The translations under genes were made by a program, and so were the position numbers. A stretch of 64,000 bases of DNA, taken from NCBI RefSeq assembly GCF_000565015.1, contig NZ_JDFF01000008.1, forward strand, positions 1 through 64,000, in the 5' to 3' direction. Positions 1 through 9,290 of this stretch are shown here, one piece after another (position 1 is the stretch's first letter; each line of letters starts with the position of its first letter). The notes under the pieces were generated by a model that saw only the letters and a program-made list of their open reading frames with translations, did not search any database and was not told where the DNA came from. This stretch comes from Porphyromonas catoniae ATCC 51270. Lineage in GTDB: Bacteria > Bacteroidota > Bacteroidia > Bacteroidales > Porphyromonadaceae.

Positions 1-107
<107 letters not shown>

Positions 108-117
108 TTAGGAAGAG

Positions 118-160
118 ATCGGGTGCGATTGCGCTAAGCAGTCACACCCGATTTGCGTTT
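118..160 (+). terminator. Terminator of the rRNA operon
   Basis: ATCGGGTG at 118-125 pairs with CACCCGAT at 145-152 and is followed by TTGCGTTT. It starts 11 bases after the 5S rRNA, as expected for the end of an rRNA transcript. Confidence 0.75.
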
Positions 161-196
161 ATAGACCTCGGGTGCCCTTGGGTGGTACCAGCTGTG

Positions 197-305
197 ATGT
201 GGGAGTAAGTAAGTGAGTGAGGGAGTAAGTGGGGGAGGGTACAGAGAGAAGGCGTATAGAGAGGGAGCTATATAGTGAGTGAGGTGTTAGTGAGTGGGGG
301 AAAGT
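197..305 (+). repeat. Purine-rich degenerate GTGAG/GTAAG tract
   Basis: About 110 bases between the rRNA terminator and the next gene are almost all purine plus T on this strand. Short units such as GTAAGT, GTGAGT and GAGGGAG recur without a fixed period. No gene is seen. The remaining spacer up to 505 has no recognisable RNA gene or repeat. Confidence 0.4.
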
Positions 306-505
306 ATGATACGCCACAATACATTATAATACACGACCACTATCCCCCTGTACACGATTACTAGATCCCTGCTCTATTTAAGCACAACACCCTCCAACTA
401 GTTAAGCGCTACACCTCCGATTAGCCAAGAGTTGGTCGGGGGTATTTGCTGGGGATGATAATAGCGATGGAACCGCTTCTTGGCACTCCAGCCGGAAAAA
501 GCCCC

Positions 506-513
506 TATATTTG
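506..513 (+). promoter_or_regulatory. Promoter -7 box for the beta-mannosidase gene
   Basis: TATATTTG fits the Bacteroidota -7 consensus TAnnTTTG and lies 23 bases before the start codon at 537. No well-spaced -33 TTTG is present; the nearest TTG (480-482) is 23 bases upstream, slightly too far. Confidence 0.5.
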
Positions 514-536
514 TGGGAAAGACGATATGATAATCT

Positions 537-3149
537 ATGCGATATTACTTCTCTATCCTAGTGGGACTGATGGCTATGTGTTGCCTTAATGATGCCCCAG
601 CCTATGCTGGCGGAACGGACACAATTACTCTAAATAGGGGGTGGACGTTCACCGAAACCTCTGAAGGTGTCCCTCTAGCTGCTACTGTGCCAGGAGTGGT
701 GCAGATGGACCTTATTCGCCATGGTAAATTGCCTGATCCTTATTATAGGCTCGCCGAAGACTCTATCCAATGGGTTGGAGAGCGAGATTGGGTGTACCGC
801 ACATCGTTTGTGCTCACGGAGGCACAGCTTCTGAGACCAAACATCCATCTACTCTTCGAGGGGCTTGACACGTATGCTACGGTAAAACTCAATGGGAAGG
901 TCATCCTTCAGTCCAAGAACATGTTTGTAGGGCATGAGGTCGATGTTAAGGGGCTAGTGAGAGGTGAGAATGAGCTAGAGATTACCTTTGCTTCACCGCT
1001 TCGCTCTGCTCTGCCGCTCTACGAAGCCTCAGGGCGGATTAACTACCCTGCGGATAATGACCATGCCGAGACCCGACTCTCAGTATTTACGCGGAAGGCT
1101 CCCTACCACTATGGTTGGGATTGGGGGGAGCGTATGCTCACCCTCGGGCCGTGGCGCCCTGTGCGTCTGCTCCTTCGTGGAGAAACCTATCTGAAGGATT
1201 ATCCTGTGATTAACTTCAACCCCAAGGCAAAACAGCCCATTGAGGTATGGTTACCCGAGGGGACCATTGTAGGAAGGGGTGAGGGCGCACTGCGCTATCG
1301 TCTGAAGGACGTTACGGGGAAAACTGTCTATGAGTACACGGGAAACCTCCCCAGAGGTACACGGGGTAACTCTCCCTACGTTTGCCATGCACTTCCTGAC
1401 CTCCAGCTCTGGTGGCCCAATGGGATGGGTAAGCCTTATCTCTATACGGCGGAGTTTCTGCTCTATGACTCGAAGCGAGCCAAGACACCCTGTGATAGCC
1501 TCTCCTTCCGAGTGGGATTGCGCACGATAGAATTGGTTAGAGAAGCGGATGCTTGGGGTAGGAGTTTTTACTTTAAGGTAAATGGACAGCCCCTCTATGC
1601 CAAGGGGGCAAACTATATCCCCCCGACACTTATGCTCCCTGCTCGTACTCAGGCAGAGTTGAGCCAGCTCTTTGATGATGTTGTGGGAAGTAATTTCAAT
1701 ATGCTCCGTGTATGGGGTGGTGGTGTGTATGAGGATGACCGCTTCTATGACCTAGCTGATGAGCGAGGGATCTTGGTTTGGCAAGACTTTATGTTTGCTT
1801 GTACGGCTTATCCCGGTGATGAGGCATTCCTTGCAGACGTGCGAGGTGAGCTGGATTATAATATCCGTCGCCTAAGGAGGCATGCCTCACTAGCGACCTG
1901 GTGTGGCAATAATGAGATACGTGAGGCCATGAAATACTGGGGCTGGCAGAAGAAATATCCCAAAGAAACGTACCAGCTCTTTGCTCAAAGCTATACGAAG
2001 CTGTTCCGCCAGCTCATCCCCAGCAGACTGAAGGCTCTAGATCCTCTGCGCCCATACATCGAGAGTAGCCCTGATACAGCCAACTGGGGGCGACCCGCGT
2101 CGCTGGGACTTGGGGAGAGCCACTATTGGGGCGTGTGGTATGGGTGTGAGTCTTTTGAGATCTTAAGGGAGCGTATCCCGAGGTTCATGAGCGAATTTGG
2201 GGTACAATCCTTCCCTACGATGCCGAGCGTCCAGCGTTTCTCTCGCCCCGAGGATTGGGCTATTGAAAGCGAGGTGATGAAAGCTCATCAGAAAAGCTCC
2301 ATAGGCAATGATGTCATACTTCATTATATAAAGGCTGAGTATCCAGAGCCAAAGACATTCAGAGACTTCACCTACCTGTCTCAGGTGATGCAAGGGCGAG
2401 GGATTGCTCTAGGGCTAAGGTTGCAGCGAGCAGCGGCTCCCCAGTGTATGGGGAGTCTCTACTGGCAGATTAACGATGCATGGCCAGCGGTGTCGTGGTC
2501 AAGTATAGACTATTATGGTGCATGGAAGGGGCTTCAGTACCAAGCAAAGAAGGCCTTCCAGCCAGTAGTCCTCGTCCCCAGCAAGGGGGGAGATACCATA
2601 CGGATTACCTCTGATCGGATGGAGGGAGAAGAGCTGGTGAGGCTTGAAGCGGAGGTGCTGGATTTCTATGGAAATAAGCTCCGAGAGTGGCATAGCGGAG
2701 CTGTGTGCCTCTCCCGAGGAATTATGCAGGAGGATATAGCTGTTCCGTACGGGACGTTCTTCCCTGATGAGGAGGCAAAGGCAACCCGCTTGGTGCGCTA
2801 TCGACTCACTGTTCTTGGAGAGCAACATACGGTACTCTCTGAGGAGCTGTACTTTGCCAAGTCTCCGAAGGAACTACGACTTCCCGTGCCTAATTCTTTC
2901 TTCTACTCCCTCGAGCCTAGTGAGGATGGTCGGAGCTATGACTTGAGGCTACGCTCCCCAATCCTACGGAAAGATTTATATATCGAATGTTCGATACCAG
3001 GAGTACATCTTTCAGACAACTTCTTTGACCTGCTCCCTGGGGAGGAGGTGTGCCTGCGCCTAACTCCTCGGGCTGGCTATACCCTACCAAAGGGGTTAAG
3101 ACCAGAGAGTTTCTCCTTCCTATCGATTAATGATCTTCAGACAAGGTAG
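537..3149 (+). CDS. Beta-mannosidase, glycoside hydrolase family 2
   Basis: This exported enzyme probably removes terminal beta-linked mannose from glycans (EC 3.2.1.25 family). The 870-residue product begins with a signal peptide of about 24 residues ending AYA. A GH2 sugar-binding jelly roll with the GLDTYATVKLNG motif follows, then an immunoglobulin-like domain and the TIM barrel. The acid/base glutamate is E460 in WCGNNE, and the likely nucleophile is E553 in FMSEFG; both fit the family. The length is normal for bacterial beta-mannosidases. No type IX sorting domain is visible at the C-terminus, so a periplasmic location is inferred. It appears to be transcribed alone, with a separate promoter box following it. 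Confidence 0.9.
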   Translation: MRYYFSILVGLMAMCCLNDAPAYAGGTDTITLNRGWTFTETSEGVPLAATVPGVVQMDLIRHGKLPDPYYRLAEDSIQWVGERDWVYRTSFVLTEAQLLRPNIHLLFEGLDTYATVKLNGKVILQSKNMFVGHEVDVKGLVRGENELEITFASPLRSALPLYEASGRINYPADNDHAETRLSVFTRKAPYHYGWDWGERMLTLGPWRPVRLLLRGETYLKDYPVINFNPKAKQPIEVWLPEGTIVGRGEGALRYRLKDVTGKTVYEYTGNLPRGTRGNSPYVCHALPDLQLWWPNGMGKPYLYTAEFLLYDSKRAKTPCDSLSFRVGLRTIELVREADAWGRSFYFKVNGQPLYAKGANYIPPTLMLPARTQAELSQLFDDVVGSNFNMLRVWGGGVYEDDRFYDLADERGILVWQDFMFACTAYPGDEAFLADVRGELDYNIRRLRRHASLATWCGNNEIREAMKYWGWQKKYPKETYQLFAQSYTKLFRQLIPSRLKALDPLRPYIESSPDTANWGRPASLGLGESHYWGVWYGCESFEILRERIPRFMSEFGVQSFPTMPSVQRFSRPEDWAIESEVMKAHQKSSIGNDVILHYIKAEYPEPKTFRDFTYLSQVMQGRGIALGLRLQRAAAPQCMGSLYWQINDAWPAVSWSSIDYYGAWKGLQYQAKKAFQPVVLVPSKGGDTIRITSDRMEGEELVRLEAEVLDFYGNKLREWHSGAVCLSRGIMQEDIAVPYGTFFPDEEAKATRLVRYRLTVLGEQHTVLSEELYFAKSPKELRLPVPNSFFYSLEPSEDGRSYDLRLRSPILRKDLYIECSIPGVHLSDNFFDLLPGEEVCLRLTPRAGYTLPKGLRPESFSFLSINDLQTR

Positions 3150-3172
3150 TAGAGATACATATTGATTATTTG

Positions 3173-3180
3173 TATCTTTG
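3173..3180 (+). promoter_or_regulatory. Promoter -7 box of the receptor/lipoprotein operon
   Basis: TATCTTTG, followed by CCCTG, matches the Bacteroidota consensus TAnnTTTG closely and lies about 50 bases before the first start codon of the operon. The 82-base gap before that gene is too short for a cobalamin riboswitch. Confidence 0.6.
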
Positions 3181-3231
3181 CCCTGTATATTGGGCTTTGT
3201 GAAAGGGTATATATAGCTCTCCCCAAGGCTC

Positions 3232-5280
3232 ATGTATAGGCAACTAGAACCAACTCTGATGAATCATTGTCTTCGTCTATTCATTGTCTCTTGCGGATGT
3301 TTGTTCTCGCTCCTCTCTCCCACATTAGGGCGTGCTGAGGCTCCGTCTGATAGCGTCCATACCCTCCGAGAGGTCGTTGTTACGGCGCGTACGCTCTCAC
3401 GGGATGTGATACCTGCTCAGAGCTTGACGGGGCGAGATTTACAGCGTCTCTCTGCTGTCAGTGTAGCCGATGCTCTAAGGTTCTTTGCTGGAATACAGAT
3501 TAAAGATTATGGTGGTGTAGGAGGGTTGAAGACCGTGAATATCCGTAGTATGGGCTCGCAGCATGTGGGGGTATTCTATGACGGCCTCCAGCTGGGGAAT
3601 GCCCAGAATGGACAGATTGACCTTGGGCGTTTCTCCCTAGATAACATGGAGAGTGTCTCCATATATAATGGACAGAAAAGCTCAATCCTCCAACCTGCGA
3701 AAAACTATGCCTCTGCCTCGGCACTCTACATGACTACTCGTAGACCGAGCTTTGAGGGTGCAAAACAAGATAACCTGAAAGTCTCCCTCAAGGTTGGGTC
3801 TTTCTCCACACTAAATCCCTCTGTCCTCTGGGAGCATCGTCTCTCTCGCTCGGTTGATCTCTCCGTGAGCAGTGAGTACATGTACACTACGGGGCGTTAC
3901 CGCTTCCGCTATCGCAAAAAGGACGGCTACGACACCACAGCCATCCGTCACAACGGGGATGTACGTGCCCTGCGTGCCGAGGTGGGACTCTTCGGGCGTA
4001 TCGCAGAGGGCGACTGGAAGGCTAAGGCCTACCTCTACAACTCCCAGCGAGGCTACCCTGGGGCATTCGTCCGAGAGGAGCCGGGTAAGTTCCGCCATGA
4101 GGATCGGCAATGGGATAACAACTTCTTGCTTCAAGGCTCACTGAGGAAGGCCTTCTCACCTCGTTATACAGCCCTCTTCAGTGCCAAGTATGCCTTTGAC
4201 TACCTTCACTACCTCTCCGATCCACGGCTAGACGTGACGACGATGTACGTGAATAACCACTACTACCAGCAGGAGGGTTATATCTCTTCAGCCCATGACC
4301 TGACACTTACAGAAGCTGGACACCTTGCCCTCTCCAATGATATCCAGTGGAATACCCTCCGTGCAGATCTCTACAACTTTGCTTATCCTACACGCCTCTC
4401 CGTACTTACCGCTTTAGCTACGGACTGGTCACTGGGTGGTCTAAAGGCACAGGCAAGCCTCCTGCATACTTATATTCATGATTGGGCAAAGAGCCTCGAT
4501 CAAGTAGCGCCATCCAAGCAGGAATGGACTCCCACCATTGTTCTCAGCTATAAGCCTTTTCCCTCTGTTGTAGACCTAGCCTTGAGGGGCTTCTACAAGC
4601 GGATTTTCCGTATGCCTACCTTCAATGACCTCTACTACACGTTCATTGGGAATAAGTACCTCAAACCAGAGTACACCACGCAGTATGATTTGGGCTTGGT
4701 CTATACGAAAGATTGGGGGCAAGGAATATTTCGTCACTTAGAGCTACAGGTGGATGGCTACCTTAATTATGTGGACGATAAGATTATTGCCATGCCGACG
4801 TCGAACCAGTTCCAATGGACGATGGTTAACCTTGGTCATGTTCGCATACGAGGGATAGATGTTTCTCTTGAGAGTGCCCTAAATCTGGGTGCATTTACGA
4901 CCTCGGCTCGCTTAACCTATACATACCAGCGGGCACAAGATCTCACGGATCCCTCTGATAGCTACTATGGCGATCAAATCCCTTACATCCCCTGGCATAG
5001 TGGCTCGGCAATCCTCGCCTTTGCTTGGAGAGGTTGGGATGTTAATTATAGCTTCATCTATACAGGGGAACGATACAATGCCAGTGCCAACATCAGAGAG
5101 AATCATGTCCAACCCTGGTACACACACGACCTCTCGCTATCGAGATCCTTTAAGCTGTACGATAATACCTTTCGTCTCGCTGCCGAAGTAAACAACCTAC
5201 TAAACCAGCAGTACGAGGTCGTTCGCTCCTATCCAATGCCAGGGACAAGTGTCAAACTGAAACTAGAGTGGCTCCTATGA
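3232..5280 (+). CDS. TonB-dependent outer-membrane receptor, BtuB-like
   Basis: The 682-residue product is an outer-membrane gated channel that would import a scarce ligand with TonB energy. A signal peptide precedes a TonB-box-like segment (TLREVVVTA). The plug domain contains VADALRFFAGIQIKDYGG and NIRSMGSQHVGVFYDG. A 22-strand-type barrel ends in NLLNQQYEVVRSYPMPGTSVKLKLEWLL, the usual C-terminal signature. An alternative start at 3259 (MNHCLRL) gives a tidier signal peptide. The stop codon overlaps the start of the next lipoprotein gene, so the two are translationally coupled. Neighbouring propeller lipoproteins suggest a BtuB/BtuG-like system, but the ligand is inferred, not shown. Confidence 0.85.
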   Translation: MYRQLEPTLMNHCLRLFIVSCGCLFSLLSPTLGRAEAPSDSVHTLREVVVTARTLSRDVIPAQSLTGRDLQRLSAVSVADALRFFAGIQIKDYGGVGGLKTVNIRSMGSQHVGVFYDGLQLGNAQNGQIDLGRFSLDNMESVSIYNGQKSSILQPAKNYASASALYMTTRRPSFEGAKQDNLKVSLKVGSFSTLNPSVLWEHRLSRSVDLSVSSEYMYTTGRYRFRYRKKDGYDTTAIRHNGDVRALRAEVGLFGRIAEGDWKAKAYLYNSQRGYPGAFVREEPGKFRHEDRQWDNNFLLQGSLRKAFSPRYTALFSAKYAFDYLHYLSDPRLDVTTMYVNNHYYQQEGYISSAHDLTLTEAGHLALSNDIQWNTLRADLYNFAYPTRLSVLTALATDWSLGGLKAQASLLHTYIHDWAKSLDQVAPSKQEWTPTIVLSYKPFPSVVDLALRGFYKRIFRMPTFNDLYYTFIGNKYLKPEYTTQYDLGLVYTKDWGQGIFRHLELQVDGYLNYVDDKIIAMPTSNQFQWTMVNLGHVRIRGIDVSLESALNLGAFTTSARLTYTYQRAQDLTDPSDSYYGDQIPYIPWHSGSAILAFAWRGWDVNYSFIYTGERYNASANIRENHVQPWYTHDLSLSRSFKLYDNTFRLAAEVNNLLNQQYEVVRSYPMPGTSVKLKLEWLL

Positions 5281-6428
5281 GACTGTTCAGATTCATCTTC
5301 CTCCTCGTAGTCACCCTCTCTGCCTTTACTGCTTGTCGCAAAGAGGAGGAAATCATACCTTCTACCCGAGTACAGGTTACCGAGGGGCGAGTTGGATTAC
5401 AGACCCGAGGTTTCTTTCTCCTGAACGAAGGAAACATGGGAAGTAATAAAGCTACCCTTGACTATCTCGACTATGGCTCTGGTCTCTATATGCGTAATAT
5501 ATATGCTGAACGAAACCCCAATGTTACTAAGGAGCTAGGGGATGTGGGTAACGACCTACAGATCTACCGAGATCGTATCTATGCCGTTATCAATATGTCC
5601 AACCTCGTGGAGGTGATGGACCTGCGCACGGCCAAGCACATCCAAGCCATATCCATCCCCAACTGTCGCTACATCGTCTTCCGTGGGGACTATGCCTACG
5701 TCTCCTCCTACGCAGGGACTCTCAATGAGAGTGGACGCATAGGCTACGTGGCAAAGATTGACCTGAAGGAACTCAAGGTCGTCGCTACGTGCGACGTGGG
5801 CAGGCAGCCCGAGGAGATGGCGATACTCGGCAACAAGCTCTATGTAGCCAACTCTGGTGGCTACGACCCAGCCAACTACGATGATACGGTCTCGGTAATT
5901 GACCTAGACACCTTCACCGAGGTGAAGAAGGTCAAGATTGCCATCAACCTACACCGAATACAGGTAGATCCCGAGGGCAGGCTGTGGATCTCCTCACGTG
6001 GAAATTATGGGAGTATCCCCTCACGGCTCTATGTCTTCGAACCTCAGACGGAGCAGATATTGAAGGTACTAGAGACCCCCGTATCGAATATGAAGCTCTA
6101 TCAAGACAAGCTCTACGTCTATAGCAACTCCTTCAGTAAGAAGTCTGGAACTAGCACAACCTCCTATCCGCTGATTAACACCTCCACGATGGAGGTCATC
6201 TCTCCGAGCTTCATCACCGATGGGACAGCAGGTGCTATCAAAGCCCCCTATGGCCTAGCGATCAACCCCGAGGTGGGTGAGGTCTACTTAACCGATGCCA
6301 AGAGCTACGTCGTCCCAGGGACACTCCATGCCTATGGGCTGGATGGACGACATCGCTGGAGCGTCACGACAGGGGACATCCCTGCACACTTTGCCTTCAC
6401 AACCATTGCCTTACGAACAAAAGATTAA
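5277..6428 (+). CDS. Surface lipoprotein with YncE-like beta-propeller, BtuG-like
   Basis: The 383-residue lipoprotein has a signal peptide ending in FTAC. It then carries the hallmark stretch GFFLLNEGNMGSNKATLDYLDY and AERNPNVTKELGDVGNDLQIY. These are typical of the Bacteroidota DUF5074/YncE-like seven-bladed propellers, a group that includes BtuG, which caps BtuB and binds cobalamin. The start used is ATG at 5277, inside the receptor stop codon (ATGA overlap). This coupling suggests a 1:1 complex with the receptor. Binding of B12 or another cofactor is inferred from family and context only. Confidence 0.75.
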   Translation: MRLFRFIFLLVVTLSAFTACRKEEEIIPSTRVQVTEGRVGLQTRGFFLLNEGNMGSNKATLDYLDYGSGLYMRNIYAERNPNVTKELGDVGNDLQIYRDRIYAVINMSNLVEVMDLRTAKHIQAISIPNCRYIVFRGDYAYVSSYAGTLNESGRIGYVAKIDLKELKVVATCDVGRQPEEMAILGNKLYVANSGGYDPANYDDTVSVIDLDTFTEVKKVKIAINLHRIQVDPEGRLWISSRGNYGSIPSRLYVFEPQTEQILKVLETPVSNMKLYQDKLYVYSNSFSKKSGTSTTSYPLINTSTMEVISPSFITDGTAGAIKAPYGLAINPEVGEVYLTDAKSYVVPGTLHAYGLDGRHRWSVTTGDIPAHFAFTTIALRTKD

Positions 6429-6433
6429 ACAAG

Positions 6434-7471
6434 ATGAAACGATTGAGCCTTTGCGCCCTACTAGCCTCCGTTTTTCTCCTCCCCCTTGTGAGCTGTAAGA
6501 CGGATACCCCTACACCACCTCCTACGCCGAAGCCAACGCCTACTCCCAATCCTCCAACCCCTAACCCACCCACCCCGGGCATCCCCTCCCTCTCACACGT
6601 CACACGTGTGCTGGAGTATCGTCCTGCCCCTGGGCAGTTCATCAATACACTCCCCGAGTACAAGGACGGAGACACACAGGAGACGATGAATAAGAAGGCT
6701 CTGGCGCTAGTCAGTGGGGGCAAAAGTGACGTCATAACCCTTGGGGGCTGGGGGGGCTATATCGTCATAGGGTTTGACCATACCATAGCCAACGTGGCAG
6801 GTAAGCGGGACTTCCGTGTCCTTGGCAATAGCTTAGTAGGCGGCTCTGAGGCAGGTATCGTCTATGTAGCTTACGATAAGAACAAGAATGGTAAGCCCGA
6901 CACCGACGAATGGTACGAGATTGCAGGGAGTGCCACCCTTGACCCCACGAAGGAGACTTGGTACCATGATCAGATGGGGCGGGAGTTTGACGTGAAGACT
7001 TACCGAGACTACACCGTCACGTACCAGCGTCCTACAGCCGAGACACCCAAGGATATAGCCGAGTACGTCCGCTGGAGGGACAACAAGGGAGGGAGCGGAT
7101 GGATACCCAAGAACAGCTACCACGAGCAGACCTACTATCCACAGTGGATTAAGGAGAGCTCCTACACGCTCTCTGGTACGCGACTCCCACAGAATGGCTA
7201 CAACAAACAGACTGCTGAGAACCCATTCTTCGTCTGTCTAGCCTTTGGCTATGGCTATGCTGACAATGTCCCCAACACAGACAGGGGAGCAACAATCGAC
7301 ATCGACTGGGCTATCGACAGGGACGGCAAGCCCGTACATCTACCTGGTGTAGACTTCGTCCGTGTACAGACAGGTGTTCTACAGGTCAATGGATGGCTTG
7401 GCGAGAACTCCACAGAGTTCGCTGGCATCCAAGATCTCCACATCCTCAAAGAAGATATTCCAACTAAATAA
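6434..7471 (+). CDS. Surface lipoprotein with Pro/Thr linker
   Basis: The 345-residue lipoprotein has a signal peptide ending in LVSC. A proline/threonine-rich spacer of about 30 residues follows (TPTPPPTPKPTPTP...), which would hold the folded domain away from the membrane. The folded part contains LGGWGGYIVIGFDHTIANVAGKRDF and an acidic Asp-rich loop (DKNKNGKPDTDEWYEIAG) that looks like a calcium site. Related cell-surface proteins occur in Bacteroidota next to BtuB/DUF5074 genes. It lies 5 bases after the propeller gene and is surely co-transcribed. The ligand is unknown. Confidence 0.7.
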   Translation: MKRLSLCALLASVFLLPLVSCKTDTPTPPPTPKPTPTPNPPTPNPPTPGIPSLSHVTRVLEYRPAPGQFINTLPEYKDGDTQETMNKKALALVSGGKSDVITLGGWGGYIVIGFDHTIANVAGKRDFRVLGNSLVGGSEAGIVYVAYDKNKNGKPDTDEWYEIAGSATLDPTKETWYHDQMGREFDVKTYRDYTVTYQRPTAETPKDIAEYVRWRDNKGGSGWIPKNSYHEQTYYPQWIKESSYTLSGTRLPQNGYNKQTAENPFFVCLAFGYGYADNVPNTDRGATIDIDWAIDRDGKPVHLPGVDFVRVQTGVLQVNGWLGENSTEFAGIQDLHILKEDIPTK

Positions 7472-7489
7472 TAATCCATACCGCAACGT

Positions 7490-8842
7490 ATGACAAAGAA
7501 AATCCTCTGGGCAAGCCTTGCCCTCGTTGTCGCCTTCGCCTCGTGTAAGAAGGACGACCCTAATAACAACGGCTCAACCCCTACCGAAGAACTCAAGCTC
7601 ACCGCTTCCACTGATGCTGAGAAGGTGCAGCAGATTGATAAGATTGAGCTTACAGCCTCTGGCTCGCGTGTCACTGCGGCTCCCGATCAAGTTGCTTGGC
7701 TTGTAAATGGCAAGCAGGTAGCTAAGGGGGCGAAGTACACGTTCATTCCACCTCTTCCCGGTAACTACACCGTCATCCTACGAGCTGGTAATCGTGAGAT
7801 CACACGTAAGTACACTGTGGCAGAGCCCCGCTTTACAAAGGGAGCCTTCCTGCTCAACGAAGGGCGTGGCACGGACGATGTAGAGACAGGGACACTTACT
7901 TACGTAGATGTGAAGGGCAAGGTTATCCTCGACAGCGCCTACATCCATGTTAATGGTACAAAGCTAGGACATGTCTGCCAAGACCTTGCATTCGCTAATG
8001 AGAAGATCTATATCATCTCACAGAATGGGAAGCGCAATGGTGGGGAAGGTCTTTTGACCATTGCGAAGGCAAATACCCTAGAGAAGATTAAGGTATTCAA
8101 TGATGCTACGCTTGAAGCAAAGGATCCTACACACATCGCTGTCATAGATAGCCGTATCTACCTTCGTGCCGGAGATGGTGTTTACCTTGGTACTGAGGAT
8201 GGTGGCTTCAAGATCATAGCAGGGACAGAGAAGGCTCAGAAACTCCGCATGGCCACTATTGGGCAACGTGTCTTTGTCTCAACCTCTGACAAGAAGCTCC
8301 TGATGATACAAGGGGGGCAGGTTGTCCAGACGCTAGCCCTAGATGAAAAGGCCACAGGTCTTGCTCTTGCTGATGATGGGAACCTCTGGGTATCTATCTC
8401 TAAAGATGGAAACAACAATCAGATCCTCAAGGTAAGTGCAGACCCTGTGGACTTCAAGATCCTAGATAAGCAAACTATAACTCCCTCATTGCATAACTAC
8501 ACCACGGCATCCGTTATCCAACCTTATGGCAACAGCCTTTATTTTGCCGTCGCTGCTTGGGGGAAGCCTGTCTCCATCCAAAAGTATGACTTCACAGCTA
8601 AGACGAATACGCTCTTTGTCAATCTCCAGGAGAGCAACTATGCCTCAGAGATGAAGACATATTACAACAGCCTCGGCGTGGATCCCAAGACGGGCTACAT
8701 CTATTACGCAGGGATTAAGGGCTTCGGGATGGACTATAAGACCAATATGACCTTTGTCCTCGACCCACAGGGCAACGTCCTCGTCAAGAAGAACAATACG
8801 AACTCCTTCCCTGCTGGCTGGTACTTCATCCCAACGAAGTAA
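7490..8842 (+). CDS. Lipoprotein with PKD-like domain and DUF5074-type propeller
   Basis: The 450-residue lipoprotein has a signal peptide ending in FASC followed by KKDD. An Ig/PKD-like domain comes next (about residues 35-105, WLVNGKQVAKGAKYTFIPPLPGNYTV). A propeller domain then begins FTKGAFLLNEGRGTDD, sharing the FLLNEG signature with the earlier propeller lipoprotein in this operon. It ends with NSFPAGWYFIPTK. It is the last gene of the operon, and a strong terminator follows. A role as a second ligand-capturing surface protein is inferred. Confidence 0.75.
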   Translation: MTKKILWASLALVVAFASCKKDDPNNNGSTPTEELKLTASTDAEKVQQIDKIELTASGSRVTAAPDQVAWLVNGKQVAKGAKYTFIPPLPGNYTVILRAGNREITRKYTVAEPRFTKGAFLLNEGRGTDDVETGTLTYVDVKGKVILDSAYIHVNGTKLGHVCQDLAFANEKIYIISQNGKRNGGEGLLTIAKANTLEKIKVFNDATLEAKDPTHIAVIDSRIYLRAGDGVYLGTEDGGFKIIAGTEKAQKLRMATIGQRVFVSTSDKKLLMIQGGQVVQTLALDEKATGLALADDGNLWVSISKDGNNNQILKVSADPVDFKILDKQTITPSLHNYTTASVIQPYGNSLYFAVAAWGKPVSIQKYDFTAKTNTLFVNLQESNYASEMKTYYNSLGVDPKTGYIYYAGIKGFGMDYKTNMTFVLDPQGNVLVKKNNTNSFPAGWYFIPTK

Positions 8843-8874
8843 AGCCTAGTCCTCGACATCGAATAATCGCTACT

Positions 8875-8908
8875 GAGCGCACACCTTTCTGCTGAAGGGT
8901 GTGCGCTC
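8875..8908 (+). terminator. Hairpin terminator of the uptake operon
   Basis: GAGCGCACACC at 8875-8885 pairs perfectly with GGTGTGCGCTC at 8898-8908, extended inward by TTT/AAG with a six-base loop. The sequence after it (GGTGTTTATATC) is only moderately T-rich. It lies 32 bases after the stop codon of the last lipoprotein gene. Confidence 0.8.
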
Positions 8909-9043
8909 GGTGTTTATATCCCACTGATTAGCTCCCATGCGCTACGTGAATTCTGGGGCGGTGATTTTGTAGGAGGGTATATTTGTGTGTCGTTGTAATG
9001 TGCTGATGGTTAGTGTTTTGTATGTTCTCTGAAAAATGGGCTA

Positions 9044-9154
9044 ACGAGTTGTGGTAAGTCGTGGCAACGAGTTATGGTAACTCGTTTTAAAAAGTTATGG
9101 TAAGTCGTCACGGAGAGTTACCATAACTCGTCATGGCGACTTATGGTAACTTGT
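9044..9154 (+). repeat. Array A: five 19-bp quasi-palindromes, 23-bp period
   Basis: Five units start at 9044, 9067, 9090, 9113 and 9136. Each is 19 bp close to ACGAGTTATGGTAACTCGT, separated by exactly 4 bp (GGCA, TTTA, CACG, CATG). Each unit has inverted arms around a three-base centre, which is TGG in units 1, 2, 3 and 5 and CCA in unit 4. The same family, also with five units, recurs at 59834-59944. It lies between the uptake operon terminator and the U32 gene. A promoter-like TATATTTG at 8978-8985 could transcribe it. The function is unknown. Confidence 0.85.
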
Positions 9155-9256
9155 CAGCTCCTCCTTCTTCACTATTTGCTTGTCCCTTACCCTTATGGTA
9201 GCGAGAGGTGTATGTCCTATTATATCGTCGCCTCCCTCTGTTGGGGCTTTTTGCAC

Positions 9257-9264
9257 TACCTTTG
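9257..9264 (+). promoter_or_regulatory. Promoter -7 box for the U32 peptidase gene
   Basis: TACCTTTG fits TAnnTTTG and lies 26 bases upstream of the start codon. No correctly spaced -33 TTTG was seen. Confidence 0.5.
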
Positions 9265-9290
9265 TGGGCTAAAAGATTGTTTTATCACTA

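Noticed and set aside
537-3149. Type IX secretion sorting domain on the beta-mannosidase
   Set aside because: The C-terminus lacks a typical CTD beta-sandwich pattern and terminal basic motif.
3150-3231. Cobalamin riboswitch before the receptor gene
   Set aside because: The gap is about 80 bases and has no B12-box-like sequence; a promoter box alone explains it.
9044-9154. CRISPR array
   Set aside because: Spacers are only 4 bp and the repeats are degenerate palindromes; no cas genes are in the window.
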